Assembly (NCBI GenBank): GCA_963753055.1
Contig: CAVWAP010000004.1
Location: 1,091,352 to 1,155,351, forward strand
Direction: 5' to 3'
Source of the DNA: JAUWGC01 sp963753055
Lineage (GTDB): Bacteria > Bacteroidota > Bacteroidia > Bacteroidales > B18-G4
DNA: 64,000 bases
Under the pieces are notes generated by a model. The model did not search any database. It was not told the DNA's origin and worked only from the letters and a program-made list of their open reading frames with translations. Shown here in pieces: positions 53,666-63,990 of this stretch; the stretch's first letter is position 1; each line of letters begins with the position of its first letter. The position numbers were made by a program, and so were the translations under genes.

Positions 53666-55888
53666 ATGAAAAATTTTACGACCTTTTCCAGTGGTTGGAT
53701 AGCCAGTATATTCTTAACCGGACTACTGGTTTTTCTTATATTGAAGATAGATCCAGTTATTGCCCAACAAGGTGTTGTCCCGGTGACAATACCTGATGGA
53801 GGATGTGCAATAGATGGAAACCTCCTTGCCCGGACACCATCAACTCCACCCTTCTCACCTGACCATGGTGATTTCCTTGCCAATGAAAACGCGAACGGTA
53901 CGGGAGGGAATGTGTTCAGCTTCATGGGTATACCTTTAGATTCCAACACAGCATTTCATGTTATTGATGGCTATGATGCGGCTGACTTAGGCATCTTTAC
54001 CCAGGGATCGAAGTTCAATCATGATCCCAATAATTGGGTATGGACAAATGGGAAACCACCAGGCAAAGATGATATAAACCATGTTCTTTTCTTTTTTTCC
54101 GACAGATACCCTGGGGAATATTTGGTTTACCGGTAGCAGCGACCGAAAGAAAACCAATGGGAACACTTACATGGATTTTGAATTGCTCCAGAACCCAGTA
54201 TATAAGAATACTGATGGGACCTTTACTTCAATGGGACCGGATGGAGGGCGGACCATTGGCGACCTTGTTCTCTCCGTTACCTATACAAATGGAGGAACCC
54301 TGCCTCAAATGTTTGTTTACCAATGGAATGATACAGGCCAGGGAGCATTTGACTATGTGTTGGTTAACCAAACAGCTGGAACAACTTTCTTAGCAACCAA
54401 TGAAGAGAGCGCCATCCTTGTTCCATATGGTGCGTATGGAACAAACATGTACGAGGAATCAGCCTTTACTGAAATTTCATGTAACCTGAATGACAGTTGT
54501 ACCGGGAACTTATGCTTGTTTGGATATTAAAACCGTCATTGTGAAGACAAAGGCATCCCAGTCTTTTAATGCCGTTCTAAAAGATATGATCGAGCCCGTA
54601 CAGGTTGATATTAGTTCCGCTCCGGTTGTCAGCTCAAACGATGAAACGATCTGTTTGGGTGATACAGCCATACTCTGTGCAACTATTAATTCAGGAACAG
54701 GCCCTTATACTTATTTGTGGAGTACCGGCGATACTACCCCATCTATAATGGTTTCGCCAGACACTACAACAAATTATACTGTCGTGGTAACGGGTATAAA
54801 TGGCTGTCCTTCAACACCAGACACATCTATTGTAACGGTACTAATAGCTGAATGCTTCATTATGGGCCCTGATACGGCTTGCCCGCAGGGTACATATCAA
54901 TTTTACGGTCCCGACACTTTAAGTTCATATGCCTGGACCATTCACGGTCCTGCTACTATTGTAGGTGATACTTCCGGACAAATGGCAGAAGTGCATTGGA
55001 ATGGAACCTGTGACACCTCATTCATATTAGAGTTGGATGTAACGGGGTACTTTGGGTGCTCGAGTACTTGCTCAAAATTGGTCTACCTTGTTGATAACAC
55101 AAGCCCTGTCTTCACTTATGTCCCGGAATCCCTCACGCTCATGTGTGCATCACAGGTTCCGGCTGCATCGATTGATTCCATAAAGTAAGTGATAATTGCA
55201 ATGGAAATATCATGCTTGCAGTGTCAGATTCTATCACCAATGATTCCTGTGTAAATCAGTACACCATCACCCGGACATGGACAGCTACTGACAGCTGTGG
55301 TAATATGGCAGTTACATCTCAGATCATTAGATTTTAGATACCATCCCACCAATATTGATTGGCATGCCCGCCGATACAGGTGTATGTTGCGCCGATTCCA
55401 TACCGCTGCCCGCCAATGTTACGGCTATTGACAGCTGTGATGGTGCCGTGGATGTTGTACTGACTGAGGTCGTAAGCGACAGCACCAGCCCATTCTATTT
55501 TACGCTGACCCGTACCTGGACTGCAGCTGATACCTGTGGTAACAGCATATCTGACAGCCAGGTGATAGAAGTAAATGACACACTCTATTCTGTTGGTGTC
55601 GGCAAGGTGAATATGGACAATATTATCCGGCATTTTAATGTATCGCCCAATCCATTCAGTAGTACCTTAAACATAGAATTCAGCCTGTATCAGGATATGT
55701 ATGTATCCCTGGAGCTATACAACTATACTGGTGTGAAGCTACGTTCCATTTATCAAGGCATTGTGATAGCGGGCACCAATGTTTCATTGCAACTGACCGC
55801 TGATGGAGCTTTGCAGTCGGGTATGTATCTTTTGGTACTTCGGACGAATTATGGTGTAGAAACCAGGACCATAGTGTTGAAACGATAG
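53666..55888 (+). pseudogene. Decayed copy of the 740-residue T9SS protein
   Basis: Alignment by eye with the intact copy at 61768-63990 shows near-identity over the whole length but at least four frame-breaking lesions. There is an extra two bases near 54102, one extra base near 54490, one missing base near 55186 (reading SIDSIK then stop), and small deletions near 55332 (ATTAGATTTTAG in place of ATTAATGTTATG). The 3' half still reads the sorting domain (HFNVSPNPFSSTLNIEF). Substitutions also occur away from the lesions, so this copy has been diverging without selection for some time and is not a simple sequencing artefact. Confidence 0.88.
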
Positions 55889-55989
55889 GCGATGGCCTGG
55901 TCGGCATGTGCCAGCAATCTAAATCGTTAAATAATTCTGACTTAAGTTGACTCTTTATTAGTTTTATAATCAACTAATAAGCGTATACC

Positions 55990-56070
55990 ATGACAAGAAA
56001 AGAAAGAAATGATATCAAGAGAAAGCTTGATGTAATCAAAGGTGGAATAGAACAATGTTTTATTTATTAA
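55990..56070 (+). mobile_element. Truncated transposase/integrase N-terminus
   Basis: A 26-codon frame reads MTRKERNDIKRKLDVIKGG then diverges and stops. The start resembles helix-turn-helix transposases of IS481/IS3-like elements. Nothing of the catalytic domain follows. The rest of 55889-56180 has no gene. Confidence 0.4.
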
Positions 56071-56180
56071 TACACACATATGAGAGTGCCACAGCAGGTA
56101 AGAGCGACGATCGGTAATAGGTGCTAGTAACACTATAAAATATGGATCGTGTGCCAAAAGCAGGTAGATTATCCCTGATG

Positions 56181-56240
56181 CTATTTCAACAACACCATCT
56201 TCCGTCCACCAACCTTATCACCCGCCTGTATCCTAATGTA
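56181..56240 (-). pseudogene. Damaged sorting-domain tail behind the propeller lipoprotein
   Basis: The minus strand reads RIQAGDKVGGRKMVLLK and a TAG stop, directly after the stop of the propeller gene. That gene may once have ended in a sorting domain. Confidence 0.7.
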
Positions 56241-57245
56241 TTACCTATCTGCTTTTCTAAATTTAGCTAATCCGCCGCCGTAGGTTGCAATCCATGCACT
56301 CCAATCAATATCGAAAACAACGGCGGTTATTTCGTTTGCTGGAATTCCTGAGTTAGTTGTGTTATAAATCTCCCATTGCTCTCCATCAAAAACAACCAGA
56401 CCTTTGAAGGTACCTATCCATTTATTTTCTTTATTGTCTATTGCGAAAGCCCAGATATCATTTGAAGGAAGGTTGGAATTTCGCATGTTGTAGACAATCC
56501 AACCCACACCATCAAATTTGGCTAAACCGCCACCATGAGTTCCGATCCAAAGGTTCCCCTTCCTATCAAATGTAAGGGTCCATACATCGTTGTCTGGCAG
56601 GTCGGAATTAAGTGTGTCAAAAATAGTCCAGTCGCTACCATTAAACATTGCTAATCCTTCCCAGTATGCACCAATCCAAATACGATTAAGCGAATCAATG
56701 GCGAAAGCACTGGGTCGGACATAATTTCCTGATATTCCTGAATTGAGCGTGTTATAGGTTATCCAATCCATACCATTATATCTAACAATTCCTCCACCGT
56801 GCGTGCCAAACCAAATATCTTTATCTGTATCCATGATTGCAGGACCGGCGGTATTATGTGGAAGATCAGAGTTAGCAGTATCATAGATGGTCCACCTATC
56901 TCCATGGTACTTTGACAATCCCCCTCCCCAGGATCCTATCCAGACATTTCCAAAATTATCAAATGTAAAATACCCTGCCATATCACAAGGAAGGCCTGAG
57001 TTTGATGTATTATAAATCAACCATTGACCTTTGGATATATTAACAACTCCTCCACTGTCGGTTCCGATCCAAATATTTCCCTGTTCATCGATAGCCATGG
57101 AATTAATCTCATCATCAGGCAAACTGGAATTGGATTCATTATATACTGTCCACTCCGGGATCTTTGAGCATGAAGATGTCCATACAGTAAGAAACGATGA
57201 CACTATCATAGCGAACAGGAGATATTTGAACACTTTGATATTCAA
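56241..57245 (-). CDS. Reg_prop-type seven-bladed propeller lipoprotein
   Basis: The 334-residue protein (TTG start at 57245) has a lipoprotein signal (NIKVFKYLLFAMIVSSFLTV, then WTSSC). It has seven repeats of about 43 residues of the form WxxYNTxNSxLPxNxxxxxAIDxxGNIWIGTxGGGLAKFDG, matching two-component-regulator propeller (Reg_prop) blades. The frame extends further to a TTG at 57347, but that lies inside the leader hairpin. GTG 57296 and 57233 are alternatives. Reg_prop blades normally form the sensor of hybrid regulators; here they stand alone on a lipoprotein with no kinase. A tail of a sorting domain follows the stop. Confidence 0.8.
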   Translation of the reverse strand: MNIKVFKYLLFAMIVSSFLTVWTSSCSKIPEWTVYNESNSSLPDDEINSMAIDEQGNIWIGTDSGGVVNISKGQWLIYNTSNSGLPCDMAGYFTFDNFGNVWIGSWGGGLSKYHGDRWTIYDTANSDLPHNTAGPAIMDTDKDIWFGTHGGGIVRYNGMDWITYNTLNSGISGNYVRPSAFAIDSLNRIWIGAYWEGLAMFNGSDWTIFDTLNSDLPDNDVWTLTFDRKGNLWIGTHGGGLAKFDGVGWIVYNMRNSNLPSNDIWAFAIDNKENKWIGTFKGLVVFDGEQWEIYNTTNSGIPANEITAVVFDIDWSAWIATYGGGLAKFRKADR

Positions 57246-57321
57246 TATTATTCTAATTTTCAAATAATCTGGAATAAATAAATTATAATTTTTCACATAC
57301 ACAATTCTGCATGGTAGTAAG

Positions 57322-57394
57322 AGTTTCTGGCAGCATAGACACTTCAATCGTCGGAAAGATATATAAAGATAGGAAATGCGTGGGGGATAGTCAA
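57322..57394 (-). promoter_or_regulatory. TTGACTA promoter with leader (propeller lipoprotein)
   Basis: TTGACTA (57388-57394), 16 bp, TATCTTTA (57364-57371), 20 nt, then leader core (57322-57343) AGTGTCTA, TGCTGC, CAGAAACT; the stem has two mismatches. Confidence 0.8.
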
Positions 57395-57404
57395 GGAAAT
57401 CGTG

Positions 57405-57500
57405 AATTGTGAGTTGTGAATCGTGAAACGAAATCAGATATCAGATATCACGAATCAGATATCAGATATCTTGATAATCTTTCCACCACCAACCAGTAAG
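57405..57500. repeat. Heptamers and short sorting-domain tail
   Basis: TCGTGAA and ATCAGAT words, then a minus-strand tail fragment reading GGGKIIKI with the array-derived ISDI end. Confidence 0.75.
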
Positions 57501-57597
57501 AACAGAGGAACACAGGAACAAAGGATTTGAAATTTTTGAATAGATCTCAGATCAAAACTCCTCGTTTCCTCTGTTCCTTTGTTCCAATCATCATTCT

Positions 57598-57838
57598 TAT
57601 TCCATTTTCACTACCTTTCCAACACCAACCTTATCACCAGCCTGTATCCTGAAATAATACATCCCTGCAGGCAGTCCTTCAGCATTCCATTGCACTTTCT
57701 GTTCGCCTTTATCTTGCTTTTCCTGCATCAGATAAACAATCTGAGCTTGTACATTGTAAACTGTAAACTGTACATTCTCAGGCTTGGAAAGGGTGTATGA
57801 GAGGGTTGTGGTTGAGGTGAAGGGGTTAGGGGATACTG
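57598..57838 (-). pseudogene. Complete orphan T9SS sorting domain
   Basis: The minus strand reads TVSPNPFTSTTTLSYTLSK through GEQKVQWNAEGLPAGMYYF to VGVGKVVKME and a stop, a complete 78-residue type A domain. Upstream the frame is closed by TGA three codons before TVS, so no protein is attached. The 57500-58036 region holds no other gene. Confidence 0.82.
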
Positions 57839-58036
57839 TCGGGTTTCACCCTCAGCCAGTGTCTCTGATGTAACAGTTTAACAATATAACCATTTTCCTT
57901 TCACAATTCACGAATTACCATTTTGCAATATAACACTTATCACCCTATGTAATTGAAAACCACTTGCTTTTTGGTGCTTTTGTTATTATATTTGTTAATG
58001 AAGGTTGGCTATGTAATGACTCACATCTTGTAAATT

Positions 58037-59788
58037 GTGAAAACTCAAGAGATAAAATATATCTTTCTGAGCCTATTTATCATACCCGTTCTAATGATAT
58101 CCTGCGAAATGCAGGAAGAACCTCAGTTAGACAAGTCACAATCTTTAAATACCGCCCTCTATACTAAAGAAGAGCCAGATACGATATGCGGCTTCATAAT
58201 GGATTATGACCTGATGGCAGATCAAAACATCAAGGCCGGAACAGTGAAAGTATGGAATACCGAGAAGTATATTTATGTAAAGTACCTTCCGGGTGAAGGA
58301 TGGTTTCTGACAGAAACACATCTTTATGTGGGGCTCTTAGAAAATATTCCTAGAAAGAATAATGGCAATCCCAATCCTTATCAGTTTCCTTACAGCAAGA
58401 CCCATGGGATTATAGGGTCCCCCGATTACGTTGAATATGTGGTCTCCATTGAAAATCTGGGAGAATTGGGGGAAGAATGCCCCATCGTTGCAGCCTTTGC
58501 CACAATGAGGAATTGTACAAATCCTGCAATCTCTTACCTGGTCAGTAATGATCAGGGAAGTACCATAGTTACCGAACGGAGGTCTGGTGATCAGCCAAAC
58601 TTCATGAAAATATTTCAAGACGCTGTATTGGCCTGGGTACACGGGAGCTGGAATCCCTCGCTGACGCCTGCTTCATCTAAAAGTGTCCTGCTTGATAATG
58701 ACGCTCAATGGATATGGGAAACCTATGAGGTTTTGGATCCGGTCGTTGGAACTGTTTTAAAGATGGAAACTGCCTTTGGAATGGAGAACATTCTTTCCGG
58801 GAACCTTTACATTGCATGTGATAATGGCTTTGAAGCTTATCTGAACGATAACTTTTTGGGAAGTGCCAATGTTCATGACTATGGGGGGAATGATTGGATG
58901 TTTAGTGATTTAACGGAAGATTATGTCAGTACATATGGCTGGCACAATATCCAGTCATATGATTTAACTCAATTCCTTTATGAAGGGGATAATATCCTAT
59001 TGATCTATGCAGCCAATGCGCAGGTGGACAATGCTACCGTAACTTCAAATCCCGGGGCTGTCATTTTCGCACTAGAATTAGCAGAATATGAGTCAGAGTT
59101 TGCCTGGGGATGGGATGGAAATAAACTTCACAATTATAAGGTAGCTTTTGGAGCAAAACGATGGGGTTACTACATAGAATACTGCATACAAGAATGTTGC
59201 ACCCCTGATCTGACCATCGAAAATTATGATTTTGAAACACCCTATTCAGGCACTGGCTGGTATTTATATCCCATGGGTTTTCCAGGTGTTGAGTGGGCAG
59301 TAGTCTGGTATCCTGATCCGGAATTCTTTACACCAGCATATCTTGAATTCTACAGCAGCGGCTCCTTGAGCGGAGTAAAATCTTATTCCGGACATTATTT
59401 TGTTGAACTGGATACGGATATCAATGGCCCGGGCGGTACACCATCCTATACTGGTCCGGAAACCTGTAATGTCAGGATTTATCAACGTGTCACTACATGT
59501 CCGTCAGAAATGTATAAGCTTACCTTTTACTGGATGCACAGGCCCGGAGAAGAGGAAAGTTGCCGGATGAAAGTTTTTTATGGCGGAATTGAAGTTTTTG
59601 ATTCTGAGGGGGGGATTCGTGGCTTCAATGTAATTACAACCCCTATGAACGGGGGATGGAATGAAACCGTTGTTAATGACCTTCCCGGTGTTGATGGTCC
59701 GGTTACTATTGAATTCAGGGAGATCGGACCGTCCGACACATATGGAACCTTTCTGGACAGGGTGAGCATTGATCCAATGATCCCTTGA
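58037..59788 (+). CDS. Lipoprotein with DUF642-like C-terminal domain
   Basis: The 583-residue protein has a GTG start and a lipoprotein signal (KTQEIKYIFLSLFIIPVLMISC, Cys23). The N-terminal domain (about 50-200) contains AGTVKVWNTEKYIYVKYL and TETHLYVG, a domain seen in various surface proteins. A middle jelly-roll-like segment (about 215-350) contains ETAFGMENILSGNLYIACDNGFEAYLND. The C-terminal part (about 395-583) resembles DUF642-like galactose-binding folds (IENYDFETPYSGTGW, YSGHYFVELDTD, YKLTFYWMHRPG). It probably binds glycan or protein on the cell surface; no catalytic motif is seen. It is convergent with the LamG gene. Confidence 0.75.
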   Translation: MKTQEIKYIFLSLFIIPVLMISCEMQEEPQLDKSQSLNTALYTKEEPDTICGFIMDYDLMADQNIKAGTVKVWNTEKYIYVKYLPGEGWFLTETHLYVGLLENIPRKNNGNPNPYQFPYSKTHGIIGSPDYVEYVVSIENLGELGEECPIVAAFATMRNCTNPAISYLVSNDQGSTIVTERRSGDQPNFMKIFQDAVLAWVHGSWNPSLTPASSKSVLLDNDAQWIWETYEVLDPVVGTVLKMETAFGMENILSGNLYIACDNGFEAYLNDNFLGSANVHDYGGNDWMFSDLTEDYVSTYGWHNIQSYDLTQFLYEGDNILLIYAANAQVDNATVTSNPGAVIFALELAEYESEFAWGWDGNKLHNYKVAFGAKRWGYYIEYCIQECCTPDLTIENYDFETPYSGTGWYLYPMGFPGVEWAVVWYPDPEFFTPAYLEFYSSGSLSGVKSYSGHYFVELDTDINGPGGTPSYTGPETCNVRIYQRVTTCPSEMYKLTFYWMHRPGEEESCRMKVFYGGIEVFDSEGGIRGFNVITTPMNGGWNETVVNDLPGVDGPVTIEFREIGPSDTYGTFLDRVSIDPMIP

Positions 59789-59839
59789 TGCTTTAATAAA
59801 TTGAAATTACAGATACGAAGTACTTCGTCTCACAATTCA

Positions 59840-59875
59840 CGATATCACCAACCACCAACCACTAATCACTAACAA
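59840..59875. repeat. Heptamer array supplying a stop codon
   Basis: CCAACCA, CCAACCA, CTAATCA, CTAACAA words. On the minus strand they encode the last residues (VSD) and TAG stop of the LamG protein's sorting domain. Confidence 0.7.
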
Positions 59876-61323
59876 TCATCTTCCCACCACCAGCCATATC
59901 ACCAGCCTGTATCCTGAAATAATACATCCCTGCAGGAAGTCCTTCAGCATTCCATTGTACTTTCTGTTCTCCTTGATCCTGCTTTTCCTGCATCAGATAA
60001 ACAATCTGAGCTTGTACATTGTAAACTGTAAACTGTACATTCTCTGGCTTTGAAAGGGTCGTAGGAAAGGTTGTTGAGGTGGTAAAGGGGTTGGGGGAAA
60101 CTATGGATACAGAGAATATTAGATTGATTAATTGTTTCTTGTTCAATTAAAGCGATGTTTTCTGTTGTTCCCAATGTATAATAATATTCATGTTTAAATT
60201 CCTGCTGGGATATATTAAATATCAGGCTTCCTGAATTGAAAACACCATGTGATGTATCAGCATCTGCCAATTCGGTATTTGAATCATACAATAACCTTAA
60301 TCCATTTCCATCATTAACACCAAGATCTGCAACATCAAAAATAATAGTGCCAGCCAGAGTATCATAAACCTCCATTCTCCAAATACGGTTCAGCCTGTTT
60401 GCAATCCCAAGGTTGGAAGGTACATCTGTATCGATCCATGATAATTCAGCATCTGAATGTCCGAAAATAATACAATCATCCCCTGATATATCTTTATCTT
60501 CGATCGAGAAAATTGAAGAGAAATTTGAGTCCATGCTCACCCAGCATGCTGAAACATTTAATAATGTATCGGTTAAGCTGCTGGCAAAAGGAGCTGTGGA
60601 TACAAACCAGCAAGATGTAGAATCCATATTTGTAAGAACACCGTGATTACCTGTTCCGCTGGTATCTCCAGCGATGGTGCCGGAGCCTTCATTAAACCTC
60701 CAGGATCCAACCAGGTTAGACAGGTAAGGATGACCTGATGTAACCTTCTTATGTGTCCAATTACGGATTGTAAGAGAATCGAGTGCTGTATTCCATATAC
60801 GAACCTCATCAATATTTCCCCAGAACGGGAACCACATATTACCATCAAAGCCATTTCCGATCCTCAGGTCATACGGGCATAGCTGGATTAATTTATCACC
60901 GGTATTCAATGTATCCTCAAGCCTCCCGTCAACATACATTTTTACTTGAGTACCATCAAAGGTAGCTGCTACGTAATGCCACTGCTCATCGAAAACAATT
61001 TTTGAAGTTCCACAAACATGTTTTGACCCATCAGTCGCCCAAAAATCGAGCATTACACCATTAGTACTAGGAATCCTGACCAAATTAAATCCCTGTTTAG
61101 CAAAATAATTATACTTATCCACTATTCTTGCATAAGTGGATCCTATATATCCTTTTACCCAGGCTTCAATTGTTAATTGTTCGGACAGGTTAAGGGAAGT
61201 ATCATTTCCGCAGTTCACATAATCATTTTCCCCATCAAACCACAAGGAATTTTTCCCACCCTGTGCCAGCACACATTCACAGAATATTAGCAGGATTATT
61301 GATACGAAGATTGATTTTTTCAT
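59862..61323 (-). pseudogene. LamG-domain T9SS protein, frameshifted before its sorting domain
   Basis: From ATG 61323 the protein has a signal peptide (MKKSIFVSIILLIFCECVLAQ). A LamG/concanavalin-like domain follows (about 22-215; SLWFDGENDYVNCGNDTSLN, QLTIEAWVKG, WHYVAATFDGTQVKMYVDG, IDEVRIWNTALD), then a beta-rich domain to about residue 390. In its own frame it then reads nonsense (SFPQPLYHLNNLSY). The next frame reads VSPNPFTTSTTFPTTLSKPE and a complete sorting domain ending at 59862. One extra base in the TTTCCCCCAACCCC run near 60100 explains this. It could be a real mutation, phase variation in the C-run, or a base-calling error. Confidence 0.82.
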
Positions 61324-61358
61324 GGTATACAATTTTTGGGTTAATACAAAGTGGTAAG

Positions 61359-61431
61359 AGTATCTGGCAGTGTAGATACTTCAATGGTCGGAGAGGTATG
61401 TAAAGGTAATAAATATGAGAGGGATAGTCAA
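61359..61431 (-). promoter_or_regulatory. TTGACTA promoter with hairpin leader (LamG gene)
   Basis: TTGACTA (61425-61431), 16 bp, TACCTTTA (61401-61408), 20 nt, then a hairpin (61359-61380): AGTATCT pairs perfectly with AGATACT. Confidence 0.85.
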
Positions 61432-61436
61432 GTAAA

Positions 61437-61630
61437 TGAAACCAGCTTTTCACGAGCATTGCGAAGTGAAGAGCAATGGTTGAATTTATCCCGCGGAGCG
61501 GAGTGAGGCGGGAGCCAGTGAACACTGAACACTCCCGATAGCTATCGGGACTGAACAGAAAATCATAAATCAGATACGTTGTCCACCGAAGCGCAGCGAT
61601 GGTGGATCATGAATCACGAATCAGATATTG
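61437..61630. repeat. Bipartite hairpin element, palindrome and heptamers (third copy)
   Basis: Same order as at 53331-53500: 85-bp bipartite element, CACTGAA words, CCCGATAGCTATCGGG at 61534-61549, ATCAGAT words. Here a further inverted element (GTCCACC, GGTGGAT) is inserted near 61580. Confidence 0.85.
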
Positions 61631-61692
61631 ACAAGGTCCATGAATCCATATTTGACCTCATTCTAATTTTTTTGTATATTGCATACGTAAAT

Positions 61693-61711
61693 AGCCCTAT
61701 GGGCTTTTTTT
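61693..61711 (+). terminator. Intrinsic-terminator-like hairpin in a 5' leader (second copy)
   Basis: AGCCC-TAT-GGGCT plus a T-run, 57 bp before the ATG at 61768. Confidence 0.55.
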
Positions 61712-61767
61712 ATCTGTTCATACGGATAAATATTTACACCAATTAAACCCTAAAAAGTAAGCAGAAG

Positions 61768-63990
61768 ATGAAAAATTTTACGACCTTTTCCAGTGGTTGG
61801 GTAGCCAGTATATTCTTACCCGGACTACTGGTTTTTCTTATATTGAATATAGATCCAGTTATTGCCCAACAAGGTGTTGTCCCGGTGACAATACCTGATG
61901 GAGGATGTGCAATAGATGGAAACCTCCTTGCCCGGACACCATCAACACCTCCCTTCTCACCTGACCATGGTGATTTCCTTGCCAATGAAAACGCGAGCGG
62001 TACGGGAGGGAGTGTGTTCAGCTTCATGGGTATACCTTTAGATTCCAACACAGCATTTCATGTTATTGATGGCTATGATGCGGCTGACTTATGCATCTTT
62101 ACCCAGGGGTCGAAGTTCAATCATGATCCCAATAATTGGGTATGGACAAATGGGAAACCACCAGGCAAAGATGATATAAACCATGTTCTTTTCTTTTTTT
62201 CCGAGGATACCCTGGGGAATATTTGGTTTACCGGTAGCAGCGACCGAAAGAAAACCAATGGGAACACTTACATGGATTTTGAATTGCTCCAGAACCCAGT
62301 ATATAAGAACACTGATGGGACCTTTACTTCAATGGGGCCGGATGGAGGGCGGACCATTGGAGACCTTGTTCTCTCTGTTACCTATACAAATGGAGGAACC
62401 CTGCCTCAAATGTTTGTCTACCAATGGAATGATACAGGCCAGGGAGCATATGACTATGTGTTGGTTAACCAAACTACTGGTACAACTTTCTTAGCAACCA
62501 ATGCAGAGAGTGCCATCCTTGTTCCATATGGAGCGTTTGGCACAAACATGTACGAGGAATCAGCCTTTACTGAAATTTCATGCAACCTGAATGAAGTCGT
62601 ACCAGGAACTTATGCTTGTTTGGATATTAAAACCGTCATTGTGAAGACAAAGGCATCCCAGTCTTTTAATGCTGTTCTAAAAGATATGATCGAGCCCGTA
62701 CAGGTTGATATTAGTTCCGCTCCGGTTATCAGCTCCAACGATGAAACGATCTGTTTGGGTGATACAGCCTTACTCAGTGCAACTATTAATTCAGGAACCG
62801 GCCCATATACATATTTGTGGAGTACTGGCGATACAACCCCGTCTATAATGGTTTCGCCAGACACCACAACAAATTATACAGTCGTGGTAACGGGTATAAA
62901 TGGCTGTCCTTCAACACCAGACACATCTACTGTAACGGTACTAATTGCTGAATGCTACATTATGGGCCCTGATACGGCTTGCCCGCAGGGTACATATCAA
63001 TTTTACGGCCCCGACACTTTAAGTTCATATTCATGGACCGTTCACGGTCCTGCTACTATTGTGGGTGATACTTCTGGACAAATAGCAGAGGTGCATTGGA
63101 ATGGAACCTGTGACACCTCATTCATATTAGAGTTGGATGTAACGGGGTACTTTGGGTGCTCGAGTACTTGTTCAAAATTGGTCTACCTTGTTGATAACAC
63201 AAGCCCTGTCTTCACTTATGTTCCGGAATCCCTCACGCTCATGTGTGCATCACAGGTTCCGGTTGCATCGATTGATTCCATAGAAGTAAGTGATAATTGC
63301 AACGGAAATATCATGCTTGCAGTGTCAGATTCTATCTCCAATGATTCCTGTGTAAATCAGTACATCATCACCAGGACCTGGACAGCTACAGACAGCTGTG
63401 GTAATTTCGCAGAGACATCTCAGATCATTAATGTTATGGATACCATAGCACCAACATTGATTGGCATGCCTGCCGATACAGGTGTGTGTTGTGCCGATTC
63501 CATACCGCCACCTGCCAATGTTACGGCTGTTGACAGCTGTGATGGTGCTGTGGATGTTATGCTGACTGAGGTGGTAAGCGATAGCACCAGCCCATTCTAT
63601 TTTACGCTGACCCGTACCTGGACTGCAGCTGATACCTGTGGTAACAGCATATCTGACAGCCAGGTGATAGAAGTAAATGACACACTCTATTCTGTTGGTG
63701 TCGGCAAGGTGAATATGGACAATATTATCCGGCATTTTAATGTATCGCCCAATCCATTCAGTAGTACCTTAAACATAGAATTCAGCCTGTATCAGGATAT
63801 GTATGTATCCCTGGAGCTATACAACTATACTGGTGTGAAGCTACGTTCCATTTATCAAGGCATTGTGATAGCGGGCAACAATGTTTCATTGCAACTGACC
63901 GCTGATGGAGCTTTGCAGTCGGGTATGTATCTTTTGGTACTTCGGACAAATTATGGTGTAGAAACCAGGTCCATATTGTTGAAACGGTAG
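61768..63990 (+). CDS. 740-residue T9SS-exported multidomain protein
   Basis: The intact copy has a signal peptide (about 1-34, ending PVIAQ). An N-terminal domain of unknown fold (about 35-275) carries GDFLANENASG, DGYDAADLCIFTQGSKFNHDPNNW and GNTYMDFELLQNP. Two Ig/PKD-like domains follow (about 300-470; GPYTYLWSTGDTTPSI, PDTLSSYSWTVHGPA), then two HYR-like domains with paired Cys (about 475-640; LTLMCASQVP, VSDNCNG, TDSCGN, VDSCDGAVDV). A type A sorting domain is at about 650-740 (FNVSPNPFSSTLNIEF, then SGMYLLVLRTNYGVE). The N-terminal domain occurs in Bacteroidota surface proteins without known function. The leader carries a terminator-like hairpin. Confidence 0.88.
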   Translation: MKNFTTFSSGWVASIFLPGLLVFLILNIDPVIAQQGVVPVTIPDGGCAIDGNLLARTPSTPPFSPDHGDFLANENASGTGGSVFSFMGIPLDSNTAFHVIDGYDAADLCIFTQGSKFNHDPNNWVWTNGKPPGKDDINHVLFFFSEDTLGNIWFTGSSDRKKTNGNTYMDFELLQNPVYKNTDGTFTSMGPDGGRTIGDLVLSVTYTNGGTLPQMFVYQWNDTGQGAYDYVLVNQTTGTTFLATNAESAILVPYGAFGTNMYEESAFTEISCNLNEVVPGTYACLDIKTVIVKTKASQSFNAVLKDMIEPVQVDISSAPVISSNDETICLGDTALLSATINSGTGPYTYLWSTGDTTPSIMVSPDTTTNYTVVVTGINGCPSTPDTSTVTVLIAECYIMGPDTACPQGTYQFYGPDTLSSYSWTVHGPATIVGDTSGQIAEVHWNGTCDTSFILELDVTGYFGCSSTCSKLVYLVDNTSPVFTYVPESLTLMCASQVPVASIDSIEVSDNCNGNIMLAVSDSISNDSCVNQYIITRTWTATDSCGNFAETSQIINVMDTIAPTLIGMPADTGVCCADSIPPPANVTAVDSCDGAVDVMLTEVVSDSTSPFYFTLTRTWTAADTCGNSISDSQVIEVNDTLYSVGVGKVNMDNIIRHFNVSPNPFSSTLNIEFSLYQDMYVSLELYNYTGVKLRSIYQGIVIAGNNVSLQLTADGALQSGMYLLVLRTNYGVETRSILLKR

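Noticed and set aside
55889..56180. tRNA or small RNA gene near the duplicated block
   Set aside because: No cloverleaf or conserved TPsiC-type sequence was found; only a truncated transposase start is readable.
57598..57838. Small independent protein made only of a sorting domain
   Set aside because: No start codon or signal peptide is present and the upstream frame is closed, so it is a remnant.
61743..62051. Minus-strand frame of 102 codons, conserved also at 53641-53949
   Set aside because: Its conservation follows from the DNA duplication, and it overlaps the signal peptide and N-terminal domain of the real plus-strand gene. It has no start signals or recognisable domain.
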